Below, in pieces: positions 63,778 to 64,000 of a DNA stretch of 64,000 bases. The translations under genes were made by a program, and so were the position numbers. Source of the stretch: Paralithodes platypus (taxonomy: Eukaryota > Arthropoda > Malacostraca > Decapoda > Lithodidae); NCBI GenBank assembly GCA_032716605.1, contig CM064506.1:15387779-15451778 (forward strand). The letters are read 5' to 3'. Position 1 is the stretch's first letter; every line of letters starts with the position of its first letter. Under the pieces are notes generated by a model. The model was not told where the DNA came from. It made no database searches and saw only the letters and a list, made by a program, of their open reading frames with translations.

Positions 63778-64000
63778 CAGAGCTCTCCCACACCCCATCC
63801 TGTATCCAATGGCGAAGAGTTGGCTGGTATTTTCTACATTTTCAGCTTTTATGAAGCCTAACAATTGTCCAATCCGAGCCAACTTTTGCCAAAACATGAC
63901 TGTTTTTTTCATTTTGGAGTTTTCTTAAGTTGAAAAACAAGAAAACCTGAGCCAACTTTTTTTTGCCACTTTCTGACTTTTATGAAGCTGAAAAATCTTA

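Larger units (their letters stand above)
62836..64000. mobile_element. TIR MITE related to 52131-52484, expanded by tandem repeats, runs off the window
   Basis: The left end ATTCTAGCGTTACTTACACA resembles the 22-bp TIR of the 52.1-kb MITE. Shared internal phrases follow in the same order: CCTATATATGTCAGTAGCGG, CGGAAATGCATTA, ACTAGGTTAGGTTAGGTAAG and AATTTCCCTGATCTTCATAG. A four-unit tandem array lies inside. The right terminus is not in the window. Confidence 0.75.

Overview
This window looks like animal nuclear DNA built almost entirely of transposable elements. Short runs of the arthropod-type telomere pentamer TTAGG, decapod/arthropod-style LINEs, piggyBac, Tigger, Harbinger and Ty3/gypsy elements, and many microsatellites suggest an arthropod, perhaps a decapod crustacean. 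That assignment is inference. I found no operons, CRISPR, rRNA or intact tRNA genes. The only candidate host gene is a broken C2H2 zinc-finger gene on the minus strand near 13.4-14.6 kb.

Layout. 1-2.3 kb: 5' half of a decayed LINE (minus) carrying a short internally deleted RTE copy with an 11-bp target-site duplication (TSD). 2.7-7.9 kb: a piggyBac-type MITE, two LINE reverse-transcriptase fragments, Tigger-type ends and a short retroelement with an (AAC)n tail. 9.3-13.3 kb: a complete but mutated piggyBac element containing a second copy of that short retroelement. 13.4-14.6 kb: zinc-finger remnant interrupted by a tRNA-like SINE. 15.4-18.5 kb: a Tigger/pogo element with a largely intact transposase and a hexapeptide-repeat tail. 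18.5-19.9 kb: two TTAA MITEs. 20.5-22.2 kb: a LINE fragment.

22.2-51.4 kb is one nested stack. A Ty3/gypsy element of about 14 kb (element B, LTRs about 3.5 kb) sits in the LINE tail. Its 5' LTR is split by a second gypsy element (element A, 22475-35550, 4-bp TSD ATAC). Element A holds a near-complete RTE LINE (14-bp TSD), a TTAA MITE that splits gag, and, in its 3' LTR, a 1.46-kb Harbinger derivative (TTA TSD). The 3' LTR of element B carries a LINE fragment and another TTAA MITE. Intact sister copies of the LTRs serve as empty sites and prove most of these insertions from sequence alone. Element A has the integrase upstream of RNase H (Gmr1-like order) in one open frame from which the RT core is missing.

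51.9-56.1 kb: a long LINE in which an ORF1-like domain is fused to the endonuclease, interrupted by a TIR MITE. 56.4-64 kb: LINE and SINE remnants, a 50-bp minisatellite, a 476-bp foldback palindrome, a 1-kb piggyBac MITE, a possible Merlin transposase exon, and a MITE expanded by four ~151-bp tandem units carrying hairpins and TTAGG clusters.

The genes do not form a pathway. They are mobile-element genes, mostly disabled by frameshifts, stops or later insertions. The best-preserved are the RTE LINE (one frameshift), the Tigger transposase core and the element A polyprotein.
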